This document shows, in pieces, positions 1 through 12,549 of a stretch of DNA of 64,000 nucleotides. A program made the translations under genes and the position numbers. The DNA is taken from contig NC_081149.1 in the NCBI RefSeq assembly GCF_958295425.1, positions 12,176,461-12,240,460 of the forward strand, given 5' to 3'. The notes beneath the pieces were generated by a model. It was not told where the DNA came from. It saw only the letters and a list, made by a program, of their open reading frames with translations, and made no database searches. The stretch comes from Solea solea (taxonomy: Eukaryota; Chordata; Actinopteri; Pleuronectiformes; Soleidae). How positions within the stretch are numbered: position 1 is the stretch's first letter; each line of letters opens with the position of its first letter.

Positions 1-3000
1 TTTCACCCCTTCTGGGGCCTGTCACATGTCACTCTCCTCTCCGCTGCCATTTGTCTCTGGTTTTCTGCTCTGGTGCTCATGCTGTGTTGGCGTTGGCAGT
101 GTCGTCGTCGGCGTCGGCTACTCTGGGAGGCGTTTGTCGTCCGGAGGTCAAGATTGGCATTAGTCCTGAATGTGAAGGTCAGAGGCAGAAAAAGATGCCT
201 CTGTCTTCTTTAATTCCGTCTGGCGTGATGAACAGACCGAGTCACCCTTCCTCTGCCCCCACCTGCTCACTCTTCCTCCGTATCAGTCCTCTCCTGCTCT
301 GCAGCGATACAGTCGTAAAGTGTAACCTTGGAGACAGGGGCTAATCATCCATCCCATAGCTACCCTTTCAATCCTTCTCACCTCACCACCTCGCTGCCTT
401 TCCTTCTCACCTTTGCCTCCCACCTCCTCTCCACCTTTCCCCTCTTCTTTGTCCCAACAGGCAACTTAGGTATTTCATTGGGTTTACAGTATTTTCTCAA
501 TTACCTGCCTAACTCTGTACCTGCACTCCCTCCTATTTCCCCTCCATCCTCCCCTCTTTTTGTTTGTCCTGTGGAAGGACATTTGTTTTCCTGTGGGGGT
601 AGAGGGGAATCGACATCGAGAGATGAGTTATTGATTAGAAAGCAGGTTACGGGGAGAGGTAATGCAACTCTGGGGGGGGGGGGGGGGGGGGGGGGTTAGT
701 GAAGACCTGATCACACGTACAACATATGACATATCCTGCATACTGTATGAGTGCCACTGTAACATATGCCTTGTGTGCATGTTGTTACATGGACACACTT
801 TAAGGTGACAAAATTGTCAGTGATGTGTGAAACTCTCAACAATTCACAGTCTCTTTCGATGAAAAGCGTTTGAAAGGTGATTAAATGACACATGCTTATG
901 GCATAATCAGCCATCTGCAGCAGGCTTTTGTTTATATTGATCATGAAATTTTCTTTTTAATTAGGATGTGTCAGTGGTGTCGTCAGGGAGGAGTTACTTA
1001 GCAGTCTTTTTAAAATAAAATTAAAATGGAAATATGAATCTACCACTCACTGCATGGCCTGTCTTTATTAGATCTAAAAAAAAAAAATTGTTGCAACTGA
1101 TTTGGAACGTCAGCACATTTCACTGACCAATTCTTTACCAAGTATTCCTGTTGTGTCGGAGATCTACTGTGCAATGAGCTGATTTGTTTCGATTGACGTT
1201 GCCAGACTCGGTCAAATCCCTGTGGAGCTTTTCCGGACTAAAATGTCTTTCCAAGGCTATGCACATTGGTCAAGCTGAAAACAAGGCCATTTATTTCAGC
1301 TTCAGAGACACCATTTTTTTTACCACCCTGTTAAACTCTCTGTAACGTAATGAAAAGCCTACACACGTGGGCCACATGTGGCTCACGCACAAGGGCAGGT
1401 ATGACACCGGCAGTTTGCAGTTATACCAAGCAGAGAACGTCATCCCAGGAGCAGGTGAAAAAAATCCAGCAAACAACACAAGATGTAATTTATAACAAGG
1501 ATTTACCCAGGGACACCATTTCATGCACAGCTATCCATGAAGAGATGTCTTTTTCCCTCCTAAGAGCAGGCATATGTTTTGTAAGACACTGGTGGAAGCA
1601 TGTAACACCAGTTCACCAGTCAACATGTTCGAGTGTGTGTGCAGTAAAAACAGCTCTTTAACAAGATGCCAGAGCCTCCTCTGTGGTTCGCACTGTTTCC
1701 CCCCCTTATGTTAACTTGTGATATTGCGCTGTCACGCGCTGCGGTCTGGACCCTGGCGATGGGCTCACATCCACACATCCGTTTCCATAGAGCTCCTCAA
1801 ACACTGACATCTAACGGGACTCATAGGGCATGAGAGCACTTCAGCCAGGGTGGATTGCAGCCCACTATATGTCAGATAATTATCTCTGATATTGTGCATT
1901 CCCAACGAGAGCCGAATAACCCGGAGACAATCTGTACAAACAAGCACGATGCGATTATGAATGCATTACCACCCGGCAGACAGACAGACAGACAGACAGT
2001 CAACACGCGACGACTTGTCATGCAGCCCTGCAGAATTAAGAGTCCGCTCAGGTTTCTTACACATTGGATTGGAGATGATTGACATGCAAACAGCAGCTGC
2101 TTGTGTAGAGTCAGCCTCTCTTCAATTCTCCCATCCTCACCCCAACTTGCTCTGACTCTCCTCTCTGTGTCTCCTGGTTACATAAAGGAGCTGTCTTCCT
2201 TTTATCAATGTGAATGGATTTAATGGCGTAACATGTGATGACTCGCATGTAGGACACTTTAAAGCCCCGTGCTGCCACCTCTTACTTCCATCCCTATGCT
2301 GCAGTGCTAAATGATTCAAATTGTTGCAGTAATGACTTGAGGCAAAGGTTTGGGGTGAATCTCTCCCGTTCTCTCCTGTTCTCTCAGTCTCATCAGCATC
2401 TTCAATCCATCGATTTTCTAAGGGGGGGGGGGGTGTTGGCTACTGACAGGCAGCAGCCACTGCAGTCCTGCAGGATTGCCTGTGTGTGTATCATTCTGTG
2501 AGTGTGAACAACAAATAGGGATAGAAGCAGCAGACATGGGGGCAGAGCCATGTAGTCGCACACCTGTGCGAGGGAGTGCGAGAGCCTTATTTACTTCACT
2601 ATCTGGTTTATTGAGTCAACCTCCGCGGTCAGGCTCCAGTGCAGCTGCCTGCCTGTCCCTTCAGCCTCGGCTTGGGTGCTTCCACCGCTGCTGCGCACAA
2701 AGCCACTAGGCCTTACCCGCACTCATGCTGCCTGACGGTTAAACGCAGCCGGCAAAACCAAATGCAAACCATGCAGGTGCACCGCACCTCTGCGCCCGTG
2801 CACTACAGGCCTATTTAAGCATGGACTAGTGGTGGCAGCAGTGCTGCCTAATGAGACGACATTATTTATAGTCCACTGTGACAGCAGCAGCCTCACCATT
2901 AGGCTGATAATGAGTCATTGGGATATTGATGGATGCTTGTCTATATTGGTATTCACCAAGGAGCTAGTGACACTTCTCTGGGTTGCCGTGGATACCGACA

Positions 3001-4950
3001 TTGCCAGCAAAATGATCCAGTAATAATAATGATAACAATGACAACACTATGTGGAGATTGACTTTGTATACCACAGGGAAAGAGGGACGTGGACGTGGAC
3101 GTGAGCACGAGCGTAATAGGGACGGAAGGAATAGAATAAATGTTGGGACTCGGGAGGGAGGTGCGGGGGGGTTGTTGTGTCGGGCGTTTGGTGTGGGTGA
3201 TTAGTCGATGATCAGTGAAGTAGCATTAGCATTGTTAACACATCCCCAGCTTCGCCCTGCACCCCTGCACCCCTGCACCCCTACACCCCCCCCACATCCC
3301 CACCACCCCCTTCCTCTTGCGGCCTCTTTCTTTCTTGCTGCAGCGTTGCCATAGTGACTGAGAAATGTGGGAATACCTCTGTCCTTCAGAGGGAGAGAGA
3401 GAGAGAGAGAAAGTAAAAAAGGAAGAGATGTAATGAGAGAAAGGGGTAAGAAAGGAAAGAACGAATGAACGAAGAAAATGGGGACAGAGGATGCTGCGGA
3501 GCCGGGGAAGGGGAGCAGACATCACTCACTGGCTGAGCACACGTTAAAAGACTTGTTTAGTCCTCGAAGGAGCAGCAAAAGTAGGAAACATTGTGATTTT
3601 TACACACTCATGTACACACATAAACAAATGTGCGTCAGAGTCGGTGCTCTGCTAATGCATTTAGCTCCCGTCACTGGCTCCACTTCCATGAAGGAGAGTT
3701 AGTGGAAAGTGTTGTGAGACACACACACACACACACACGCTTTCTCATGCACATGCTGTTAGAGACGCTCCTCACCTGCATTGCCTATAACGCACACACA
3801 CATGTTAATCAGTGACCCACCAGACTCAGATGTATTTACCTGCTCTCTGTGTTGTGAGACCATGGTTACTATGGCAACCCGTCCAGACTGAAATAGTCTC
3901 TATGACTTTTACTTTCCATTGCATGGCATGTTTCCCCCTCACCTTGTTTTTTTCCCTAAATTCTCCCCCTCGTCGTCTGCCCGAACAAGTAAGCGATTAG
4001 AGAGACGAGTGAAGTGGTCTTCCCCTTCTTCCTCCCTCCCCACGCTGTTGTCGCTCCTGTTGTCCCCTTCTCCCGCATTGCTCTCACCTTCCTGCCAACC
4101 TGCTGCAAAGATCCTTCTCAAATTCATTTTATTGGCAGCTAGCATTTCCATGGAAACATCTCGAAACCATGGCAACTATGTGAACGGAGCCAAATGCTTT
4201 CGAAACTGCAGCACTCGTCCCCTCACTCTACCTTTTTTCTCCCTCACACCATTTTACTCTCTCCCTGCTCTTTTACTCATTATAGACTGTTGTTGCAGTC
4301 AACCTATATGGATATATATACATATATATATATATACTCTATATACTCTATACATTATAGCATTGCCTTGCACACAGCACGTGACCTCATGACTGCATCT
4401 GTGTACTTCATGCATGGATTTGGGCTTTGATGGGTTTTGGCTGCGTGGCTGTGTGAACACATGTGAGTGTCTGTGCATGTTTGCGTTGTCTCCTTGTGCA
4501 CTCAATGCAGGAACCAAACACGATTACGGCTGAGCACCTAATGCCTGAGCCTCCTCTTCCCCCTGCACGACTTTCCTTGAGCTTGTCCTCTCTCAAGTTT
4601 CAGCAGCACGCCTGCCTGTCAAACTTCTGACTCCTCTCCTGGGATGCAGCCTGATGATGTGAACTGAAGTAAGACTGAAGTGAACGGCAGCCTGGGAGTC
4701 CAGTCACCGCAGCGCTCTCCTGAGTGCGCTTGGCCCTGCTGCAGGTTCTAGCCTTCAGTCAGACGAAGACCACCACTGATATTTAAATTCTGCTTTACTT
4801 TTGAAAGCAGCAATGGGTTTGTCTTCAGTACCTAAATGAAAGTAGCTAGTGAAATAGGTTCTCAGTGAATTTGGACAATACGAAGTACAACACAAGTGGC
4901 TGCAGGTGTGAATGTAAGAGTAAGTGGTCGTTCTTCTCTGGGTGTTAACC
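1..4950. other. Non-coding flank, no gene recognised
   Basis: Mixed-composition DNA with pyrimidine-rich stretches, a G24 run, CACCC and CA repeats and a short AT repeat near 4.31 kb. Open frames here are short, lack splice or homology support and are often built on the repeats. I see no exon of a recognised protein. Confidence 0.5.
672..695 (+). repeat. Homopolymer (G)24
   Basis: Twenty-four consecutive G residues after a CTCT-rich stretch. The length is likely to be assembly-sensitive and the tract could form G-quadruplex structure. Confidence 0.9.
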
Positions 4951-4954
4951 CTTT

Positions 4955-5076
4955 GATGGACATGGCGGCCTGTCCACGAAATACCCCGTCTTTCGCCCTA
5001 TGTCAGCTGGGATAGGGTCCAGCTCCCCCCCGCCACACTCATGTGGAGAATAAAGTGGTAGACAATGAGTGAGTGG
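4955..5076 (+). repeat. LINE 3'-tail fragment, copy A
   Basis: Contains ATGTCAGCTGGGATAGGGTC, then a C-rich run, then CTCATGTGGAGAATAAAGTGG. The same order of blocks recurs at 16.97, 38.85 and 39.8 kb. This module is very common in teleosts and is attributed to L2/CR1-type non-LTR retrotransposon tails; the family name is from memory. Confidence 0.6.
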
Positions 5077-5139
5077 ACGAGACAGGGCAATAACCCCCAT
5101 TAATATGAGTTCCAAGCTAGGTTTTAATGTAGGACAGAC

Positions 5140-5372
5140 TGTGGCTTAGTAGTTATAGCGGGCCGTCTTTTGACCGGAAGGTTGGCAGTTCAATCCCTAT
5201 CTCTTTTAGACTACATGGTGATGTATCCCTGGGCAAGGCACTTAACCCTGAACTGCTCCTGGCAGCTGTTCCTGCAGCACATAAATGGGTGTGAATTGGT
5301 CAATGGCAAAATGTAGTGTGAAACACTTTGAGTCAGAAAAGTGCTACATAAATACAGACCACTGACCATTCA
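5140..5372 (+). mobile_element. tRNA-derived SINE, forward copy
   Basis: The head resembles a tRNA gene: GTGGCTTAGTAGTTATAG as box A and GGTTGGCAGTTCAATCCC as box B. It is followed by GGGCAAGGCACTTAACCC and the tail AACACTTTGAGTCAGAAAAG with GTGCTACATAAATACAG. This is a familiar teleost SINE layout. Two reversed copies occur at 23.65 and 25.9 kb. Confidence 0.7.
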
Positions 5373-5376
5373 ATAG

Positions 5377-6630
5377 ATTACGTAAACATAATATTTACTG
5401 CCTCATTTACCAGCCCTGATAGACCCCTCCTCAGAGACAGGAGTGGGCAGGGCCAAGAATATCAGCGGCATAACGATTTTTGTAGAAAACAAAAACTAAG
5501 CATTTAAGAGGGATTCACAACCCAGACTATACTCAGCGTGACATCATCTTAGCTCTATTAAAAGCTCTTTATTTTTGTTTTTTGAAGCATATATCAGAGT
5601 ATCTTCTGAGGCTTTGGATGTGACAGCAGAGGGAGACAAGGGATGTGAAGTGTGTGCTGCAGAAATGCGACCAGTAATGCTTTGTGTGACTTTGTACTTC
5701 GCTTGCGTGCCAAAGAGGGACGGGCGGAGAAAAAAGTGCTATTAACTGTGAAATTTAATTTGTCCTATTTTGTATCTGTCAGCAATAATTGATGTCTCGC
5801 CATAGCTCTGATGTGCCAAAAGGCTTTGATTTTTATCAGAAGGATCTAAATGTGAGGATGTGGTCATACAAGCATAAGGAAACTAATAACATCACTCTCA
5901 ACACCAAACTGGGACGATAACGTTATTTCCATCCTAAAGGAGGAAGTGCAGATATGTGGAGACAACTCTCTGCATCCCTTTAATGCTGAGCTCTTCTTAT
6001 TGTCTTCATCAAAGAAACACATTTACACATACAAAGCATTAATCACAACTCTTCTTGAACCGTGATAATCTTCTTCTTCGGCTTCTCTTCCCCTTACACT
6101 TTACCCTTCCTTTTTTTCCCCCCAACATTTTTCTGCCCCTAGATTCTTAAAATAAAGTAGTTTGATTTTATTATTATTATTATTATTATTAGCTTCATTG
6201 TTTTAATGGTGGAGCCCTCAAGGCATTTTTTTTTTTTTTTTACTCTCCACCTTTTGATAGCATATGAGTTCTTTTTAACAAAAGTGTAAGACCCCAAAAT
6301 CAGAGGATGCACACATAAAAAACAAACAAACTGTGTGTTAATGCAGCATCAAATATAACTTATAGGATGTTATTCAAAGGAACAAAAACAATACTCAACA
6401 CAATGCGGATGAAAGCAAAATATACAAAATTCTATTCCCCTAGGACGTCCAAGTGCGGTGGCATGAAATGAATAAAAGGTAAATTCAGCTATCCAAGTCT
6501 TTTGAAGACGAGTGAGGACAAGTAAGCAAATCTAATTCAACAATGAGGCTTTTCCACTGCAGAGGAACCTTTGAGAAATAAATAACTAAATAGTAGTTGT
6601 AGTTAGTCGTGCCAGTTTTATTTTCTCTGG
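5377..6630. other. Intergenic, no gene seen
   Basis: AT-rich non-coding DNA with a (TTA)n run at 6,169-6,191 and a T17 run near 6,226-6,242. I recognise no exon. Confidence 0.5.
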
Positions 6631-6636
6631 GGAATA

Positions 6637-6872
6637 TGTGTGTGTTTGTGTGCGCGTGTGTACACCTGGTATTCCTTATGTTGTGGGGACCTAAACCTGT
6701 TTACACAGTCACATTATGGGGACACAGAAAATCAAGTCCCCATAATGTAAATGAGGTGCAGCCATGTTTTAAAGTTAGGCTAAGATTAGGGTTAGGTTAA
6801 GTGAATGTGAGTCAATGCAATGTCCTCTGAAGTCATGGAAACCAGTGTGTGTGTGTGTGTGAGCGGTGGCTG
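6637..6872 (+). repeat. TG-flanked interspersed repeat with 13-bp hairpin, copy 1
   Basis: Bounded by TG runs at both ends. Inside are TTGTGGGGACC, a perfect inverted repeat (arms 6,711-6,723 and 6,736-6,748, loop 12 nt) and a TTAGGG-like stretch. A second, diverged copy with the same order lies at 7.84 kb. Confidence 0.6.
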
Positions 6873-7835
6873 GGTGGGGGGTTCTGTGACAGACTGGGGT
6901 GACAACTTCAACAGTTGCAGGATTCCTGGTTAATGACAAGGAGCCAGCAGTGTTGAAGACATTATGATCAAACACATGCGGCGAGAACAAGATGAACACA
7001 ATCGGGGGGCTGACAAGATTGAAAAATGCACCCTAATGATATGTGAAAATCAAGCAGCTAATAAAGGAGGACAAGCCCCCTTTGCTGCCTTCACAACATC
7101 CCCAGTCTTCCCCTGTGAAGCTTTCATGCCATTACTTGGACTGTGTGCGTTGGGATTTTGAGCTTCTTTCAACCACAAGTCATATGAGGGAAAAGGGAAA
7201 TGCTATAAATAAAAGTTCAGTCATGTGTTGAGCTTATATGAAGCCGGGGCTGATATTTTTATTCTGATTTGAAGGAGCAGATTAAAGATGTTTTACAAGT
7301 GTCAGGCAGTGTGTATTGTGTCACAGTGCCATGAGTGCCGCCTTGCTCCTTTATTCCGTCTGTGTACTGAAGTTCCTCCCAGACCTTTTTGTCTATTGTT
7401 TCATACGCTTGAACTGATTTAAACTGCATTCTATGATGATAACAATTGCTTGTATTGTTCTTTTATTGGACGCTACTTGCAGTAGCGCTGATACTGATGG
7501 TACAACCAGCCTGACGTAAAGCTTTATAGAAATGTAAGCGACACTCTGTTCTGATGTAGACTGATCCATCTTTGTAGTATTTCACAGAGGCCGGACAACT
7601 TCATCCAGACATTTGTCCGACACAGTTTCCATACAACACGGGACTCTTTTTTTTTAGTAAATTAGGATTAAGATCAAGGCTTGCATTATGTGGAAGTGGG
7701 TGAATAATGATGGAGAAACCCAAGTCTTCTTCTTCCTCAGTCAGTTCAAGGATTGTACACATGTATTGCATCATCTCCATTCCACTGCAAAGTTTGCAGA
7801 GGTTTGATTTTCTTTCCTCCATTTCAAATACGATC

Positions 7836-8094
7836 CATGTGTGTGTGTGTGTGTGTGTGCATGTCTTTAGTAGGCTGTGTGGACCAGTTGTCAAGCAAAC
7901 CTATCTTTGTAAGGACATTTTGATCCTGTGAGGTCATTTTGGCTATTCCGCACAACTTTAACAGGCTGTTTTGAGGACTAGGACCTGGTTTTAGGGCTAG
8001 GGTTAGAATTGGGTTAGGGTTAGGCATTTAGTTGTGATGGTTAAGGTTAAGGTGTTCATTATGTCTATGAGTGTCCACACAATGAATGCAAAAG

Positions 8095-8128
<34 letters not shown>
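7836..8128 (+). repeat. TG-flanked interspersed repeat, copy 2
   Basis: TG runs at 7,839-7,859 and 8,098-8,127 bracket GTAAGGACATTTTGATCC, GGGTTAGGGTTAGGCATTTA and a stretch with GAGTGTCCACACAATGAATG. It shares order and the TTAGGG-like core with copy 1. Confidence 0.6.
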
Positions 8129-8129
<1 letters not shown>

Positions 8130-8130
<1 letters not shown>

Positions 8131-11100
8131 CAATGTGGCGACATCATGATGGAGCAGTACAAAGAGCAGATGCATCTGCTGTTTGAAAATTGCCTTGTAG
8201 ACCTGGCCTTGTTGCATGACCATGCAGATCCATCCCAGCACATAACTGACTGAAGTTACTACTACTGACCCACAGCAGCAGTTTCTGGACTGAGGGAGTT
8301 CTTCCTTTCTCCAAAAGAAAAGGACAAACCAGAAGCAGATGCTTTATCTACAGGTAGAATTTGTTAACCATCCGTCTGTCCTCATCTGACTATTTGTAAA
8401 GCTCATCCTGTCTTTTTCAGTGACACTTCAGTGAGGAGTTGATTACACTGTAATATTTTAGTCTGTAGTTTTGTTCTTTGCAGTTGTCATCGCATTAAGT
8501 GTCTGTGTGAACCACTCGCTGTCTTTATCTGTGCAGTTCACTGGTGTTTTGCATATGTTTTCATGATTTTCAGACCGCTATTCCTTTTTCCTTTCACACT
8601 ACGCAGATGGATTTACATACGCAATATGTGAGTCATTTGTGTCTGCCAAAACATTAAACACCTACACACAAATGCACGCATGTGTGCACCCACACACGAT
8701 ACGCACAGGAACCTTCTGTTGGCTAAATGTATTCTCCAAACCCATGTTCTCACCTCTACGTAACAATTTACAACATTAAAGGGTTAAATACAGTCAGGAT
8801 TTTAACACCATTCTTTTCCACCGTCTTTTTTTTCTCTCCCTCTCGCTCATATGAATTCTGAGCAAAACCTCTAACTCAGCAGACATGATCATTACAATGT
8901 CTGGATACGAACATGGTTTTGAGGGTGGCCTGCTACGACTGGCAGAGGACGGAGATGGTTCATTACAACTCAACTGCTGAATCTGAGGTAAGAACATACA
9001 CGTTACCAAGAGATATTACACTCCAATGGAGCAGATTATGTTATTATGAGACTTCACTGGTCTGGTCAAATCAAGAATGGACCTTCTTCCACTCTTTCGG
9101 TTCACTTCGGTTCTTTGAGTTTCAGTGCAAAGATTCAGAGAAGTTCAGAGGAGGACATTCATAGCTTTCAAAAGATTTAAATTTAAATTCATAGAGGCTT
9201 TCACAGAACTTTAATTTAAGACTATAGTCTGTGTTCGCCATCATCCACACTGATAATGAGACAGGATCTTTGTATGACCGTTGTAAACAGAAGTGACTGC
9301 AGCACCTGTGTGAGTGCACCAAACAAATGGAGACTTTTCAGCTCATCTTCAAGTTGAGATCGTCAGGAGGTCGTTGTACGTTCAGCGGTGGTAAATGTGT
9401 TGGATTGAATATGCATGATGAAGAGTGTTTTCAGAAAGTGAACACCTGCAATTACTGGTGAGATCTACAAACCAGCTTTTACTCTCATTCCAGCAAGATT
9501 TTGAATAAAACCAGCCAAAATGAATCAGCTCTGTTGAGGGTCTGGACTGAACCTTAGGGCTCTTCAAATTCTTTTGAAAAAAAAAAACTACATTTACAGT
9601 TCAACTTCAGTTTGGAACCACTGTTGCATCACTGTTGCTCTCTCTCTCTCATTTCTTCAGTACATCAACTTCACATGAAGGCAAAAATGTTGACAAGAAA
9701 CCATTAAATATGGCCTCAACTTAGGGCTTGAACTTTGCATGTACTCCCAAATAACTCCAGTACCAGACCTACTGAGTCTATCTTGTTAAGACATTCTTTA
9801 TAAAAGTCATGTTCTATGTGGATGAAACTGTCTCTTGCAGTCATGAAGTTGTTATTGGGAAATGTTCTTTACTTTAATGTTCGGGTTACCCTCTGAAGCC
9901 GACCAGGAAAAGACAATGTATTCAGAAGTCTATGGTCTGTTTCCCACTTGATTTATAACATCAGTAAACATTTTTTTCCAAGGAGTAAATGACCTCGACC
10001 ACGGGTTTCTGGTTTTCTTCAACAGAGCTCCAGACGCCGCGAGACTCAATTTGTTTAAACATGGTGGCAGGAAATGTTTCCACTAACATAAGCACCAGTG
10101 CTGGTTTAAAGCCATCAGAGGTCAATGCACACTTAAAATCCCATGAGACTGAGGAATACATGGCAGAACTTGACAGACTGAATATATCTGACCCTTCTAT
10201 TGCCCCTGGGTGCTTTTCACACTTAGGGGAAACAGCCCGAGCGGAAATAATTTCAGACATGCAGTAACCTGACATCTTCAACTTTCTGATAAACCATCCG
10301 TCATCCTACTTTGAAGAACGCTCACACAGAAAAATACACAAGATATTAAAGCTAGAAAGATTCTATTCCTGATGTGATCATTACACAAGTGGAATCTTCC
10401 CACTTCCTGTGGGTTTGCATCACTCTGTTTTATTATGCTCACCTCGAGTGTGTTTTATGGCAGTTATCAGCCGGCGAAGAGACGAAGTTGCTTGACATTA
10501 TTGCCGGTTATTTATCTTATCTGGTGTATACGTGTATGGATTTGAACAGCATGGCTTCCTGCCACTAGAGCTCTACAGAACAGGATGTTTATTTCGCGTA
10601 TTAGAAGAAAGTAGATGATAAAGTACGGCACATATGAGTTCACACCAGTGGGATTATAAAGTTGGTATCATCTGACGTGATGCCTCTGAACGTCCGCATG
10701 AACAGTGTCAACATGGCTATGGGTGATGTCATGACCGGATGCCATTTGATAGTGGCTCAAAAGAAGACATAAGGACATTGAGTGCAATGCTAAGAAAACC
10801 GATAATCCTATATGATAAGTGTGTTTTCTCCTTCTGTTTAATTTAGTTCTTATACTGTAATTACACGGATGAGACTCTGTTCCCTCCAGTGCTCTTCCTC
10901 TCTCCGTCTCTCTCTTCCTCTCTCCGTCTCTCTCTCTCCCCAAGTCTGTGATTTCATGTATAATTACTTGCATAATTATAGTTTTCTTCCATCGACTGTT
11001 TCAAGAGGTCTGTTTCTGTCTCTCCGGTATCCCTTGCCTTGTCTTGTCCCTTGAAAGCTTCTGTGCGCACAATGCCATGCACACAGACACAAGAAGGCTC

Positions 11101-12360
11101 GCACCCCACTGATCCTGCCTCCCGTTCACCTGGCGGTGAGACTTGTCTTGTCACTCTCTTTTGTCTTGCCTTCGTCTGAGGCTGGTCTGTTCTAATATTG
11201 GAAATACAGCAGATACAGTGCACATGAAGAGGCTGATGGTTTACCCCTGGGCTGACATGCTGCCCCATTAAGTATTCATTCAGGCATCACAAACTTAAAG
11301 AGCCTTAAGGTGTGTCACAGGGAATGAGGTCAAAACAAATTTCTCTATTTCTTACAACTTAATGTAAAAGCAGAGACACTCGCACAGAAACACTGACGTT
11401 AGCATTGAACACCTGCACCTTCTCATGTTGTATGAGTTTCTTAGGGACTTAGGGTTTCTTGCGGACCATGCCACCAGATACAATTAGTGTGATTGCTAAG
11501 CAACTGAACTTCACTTTTAAGAGTAAGACCAGCAAGTACAGCTCAGTTGCAGCAACGAGGTTACACATTGTTTTCGTTTTTCTAAAGAATTGGGTTTTCC
11601 CAGAATTTTAATGCAAAGTAGGATGCGGCATACACCGCTTTCATGTGTCAATCAACGCAGTGTCACATGCCACACTGTGTCTCTGGTTAACTGACAATAA
11701 GATTATTAAAACACCTCACATAATTCACACAGCCACACACTCTTGCAGAGTTATTTCCTGCCTGACAAGGTTCAACATGTAAGTTTCTTGCTGCACTGCA
11801 GGTCTACTGTGCAGCCAATCGTGGCCTACTTTCAGGTATCTGGAGGATTTCCCCTGCTTTATCTGGGCATTCTATGTTCTCACCCTATTTGAACTAATCT
11901 CTATCAGCATGCCGCCAAGTCAAGGAGGAAATGCAACATATTGTGCTCAGTGTGCTTGTTTCAAGGTGAGTGCCAGCAGTCAGGATTGGGACCTCATGTT
12001 TGGCACCCTTCAGGTTCCAAGCTTGAGTCACTGATGCGTTGCTAATGTAATAATACCACATAACCTGCCAATCACAATTATGCCTCAGACCTTAATGATG
12101 GTCAGACGTGGTCTTTGTTACTGTGTTCTTACCCCCTCTGCTGGAGAGACATGAGACGAGGACCTGATGTCAGTGGTGGATTCGGCCTGGAGAGTGAAGT
12201 GCGCGCGCATCCCCAGCCGAGGCCTGATGTACAATGTCCAAACTTTTTGACGTGTTGTCGGAACTTATGCCTTTTGTCTCTGATTTGTGTCGGGGTGGGT
12301 GTGTGTGTGTAAGGGAGGGGCGGGGTTACTTGGGATGGCGGTTGGGGCTCCAGCAGATCA
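8130..12360. other. Intergenic, no gene recognised
   Basis: Unique-looking non-coding DNA. The only open stretch of note is 9,961-10,281, open on both strands but without recognisable homology or splice context. CT-rich runs lie near 10.9 kb. Confidence 0.45.
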
Positions 12361-12364
12361 GTGA

Positions 12365-12545
12365 GATTTTAATTTGGCGTGTGAGGCGAGCCGTGGTGGA
12401 CTCTCCCAGCAGAGACGGTGCTGTGTTTGTTTTGCGGGTGTGTAAATTAGCGGTAATTCGTTTGCTCAGTAATGACGTGGGAGCGCTAATTAGGGCAGTG
12501 TTGATGGGTGCATTAATTAGTCTCTGGTGAGTGATGCTAATGAGA
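12365..12545. promoter_or_regulatory. Cluster of TAAT (homeodomain-type) cores
   Basis: Seven TAAT or ATTA cores fall within about 180 bp of otherwise GC-balanced sequence, including the palindrome CTAATTAG at 12,486-12,493 and TTAATTAG at 12,513-12,520. Clusters of this kind are often developmental enhancers. There is no evidence of conservation within the window, so this is a suggestion only. Confidence 0.25.
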
Positions 12546-12549
12546 CCCT

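Noticed and set aside
3919..4430. 157-codon plus-strand open frame
   Set aside because: Low-complexity Ser/Pro/Leu from pyrimidine-rich DNA followed by an AT repeat; no splice context or homology.
7990..8020. TTAGGG-like units suggesting an interstitial telomere
   Set aside because: Only two adjacent exact units with degenerate flanks, and the same stretch occurs inside a dispersed repeat module, so it is part of that repeat.
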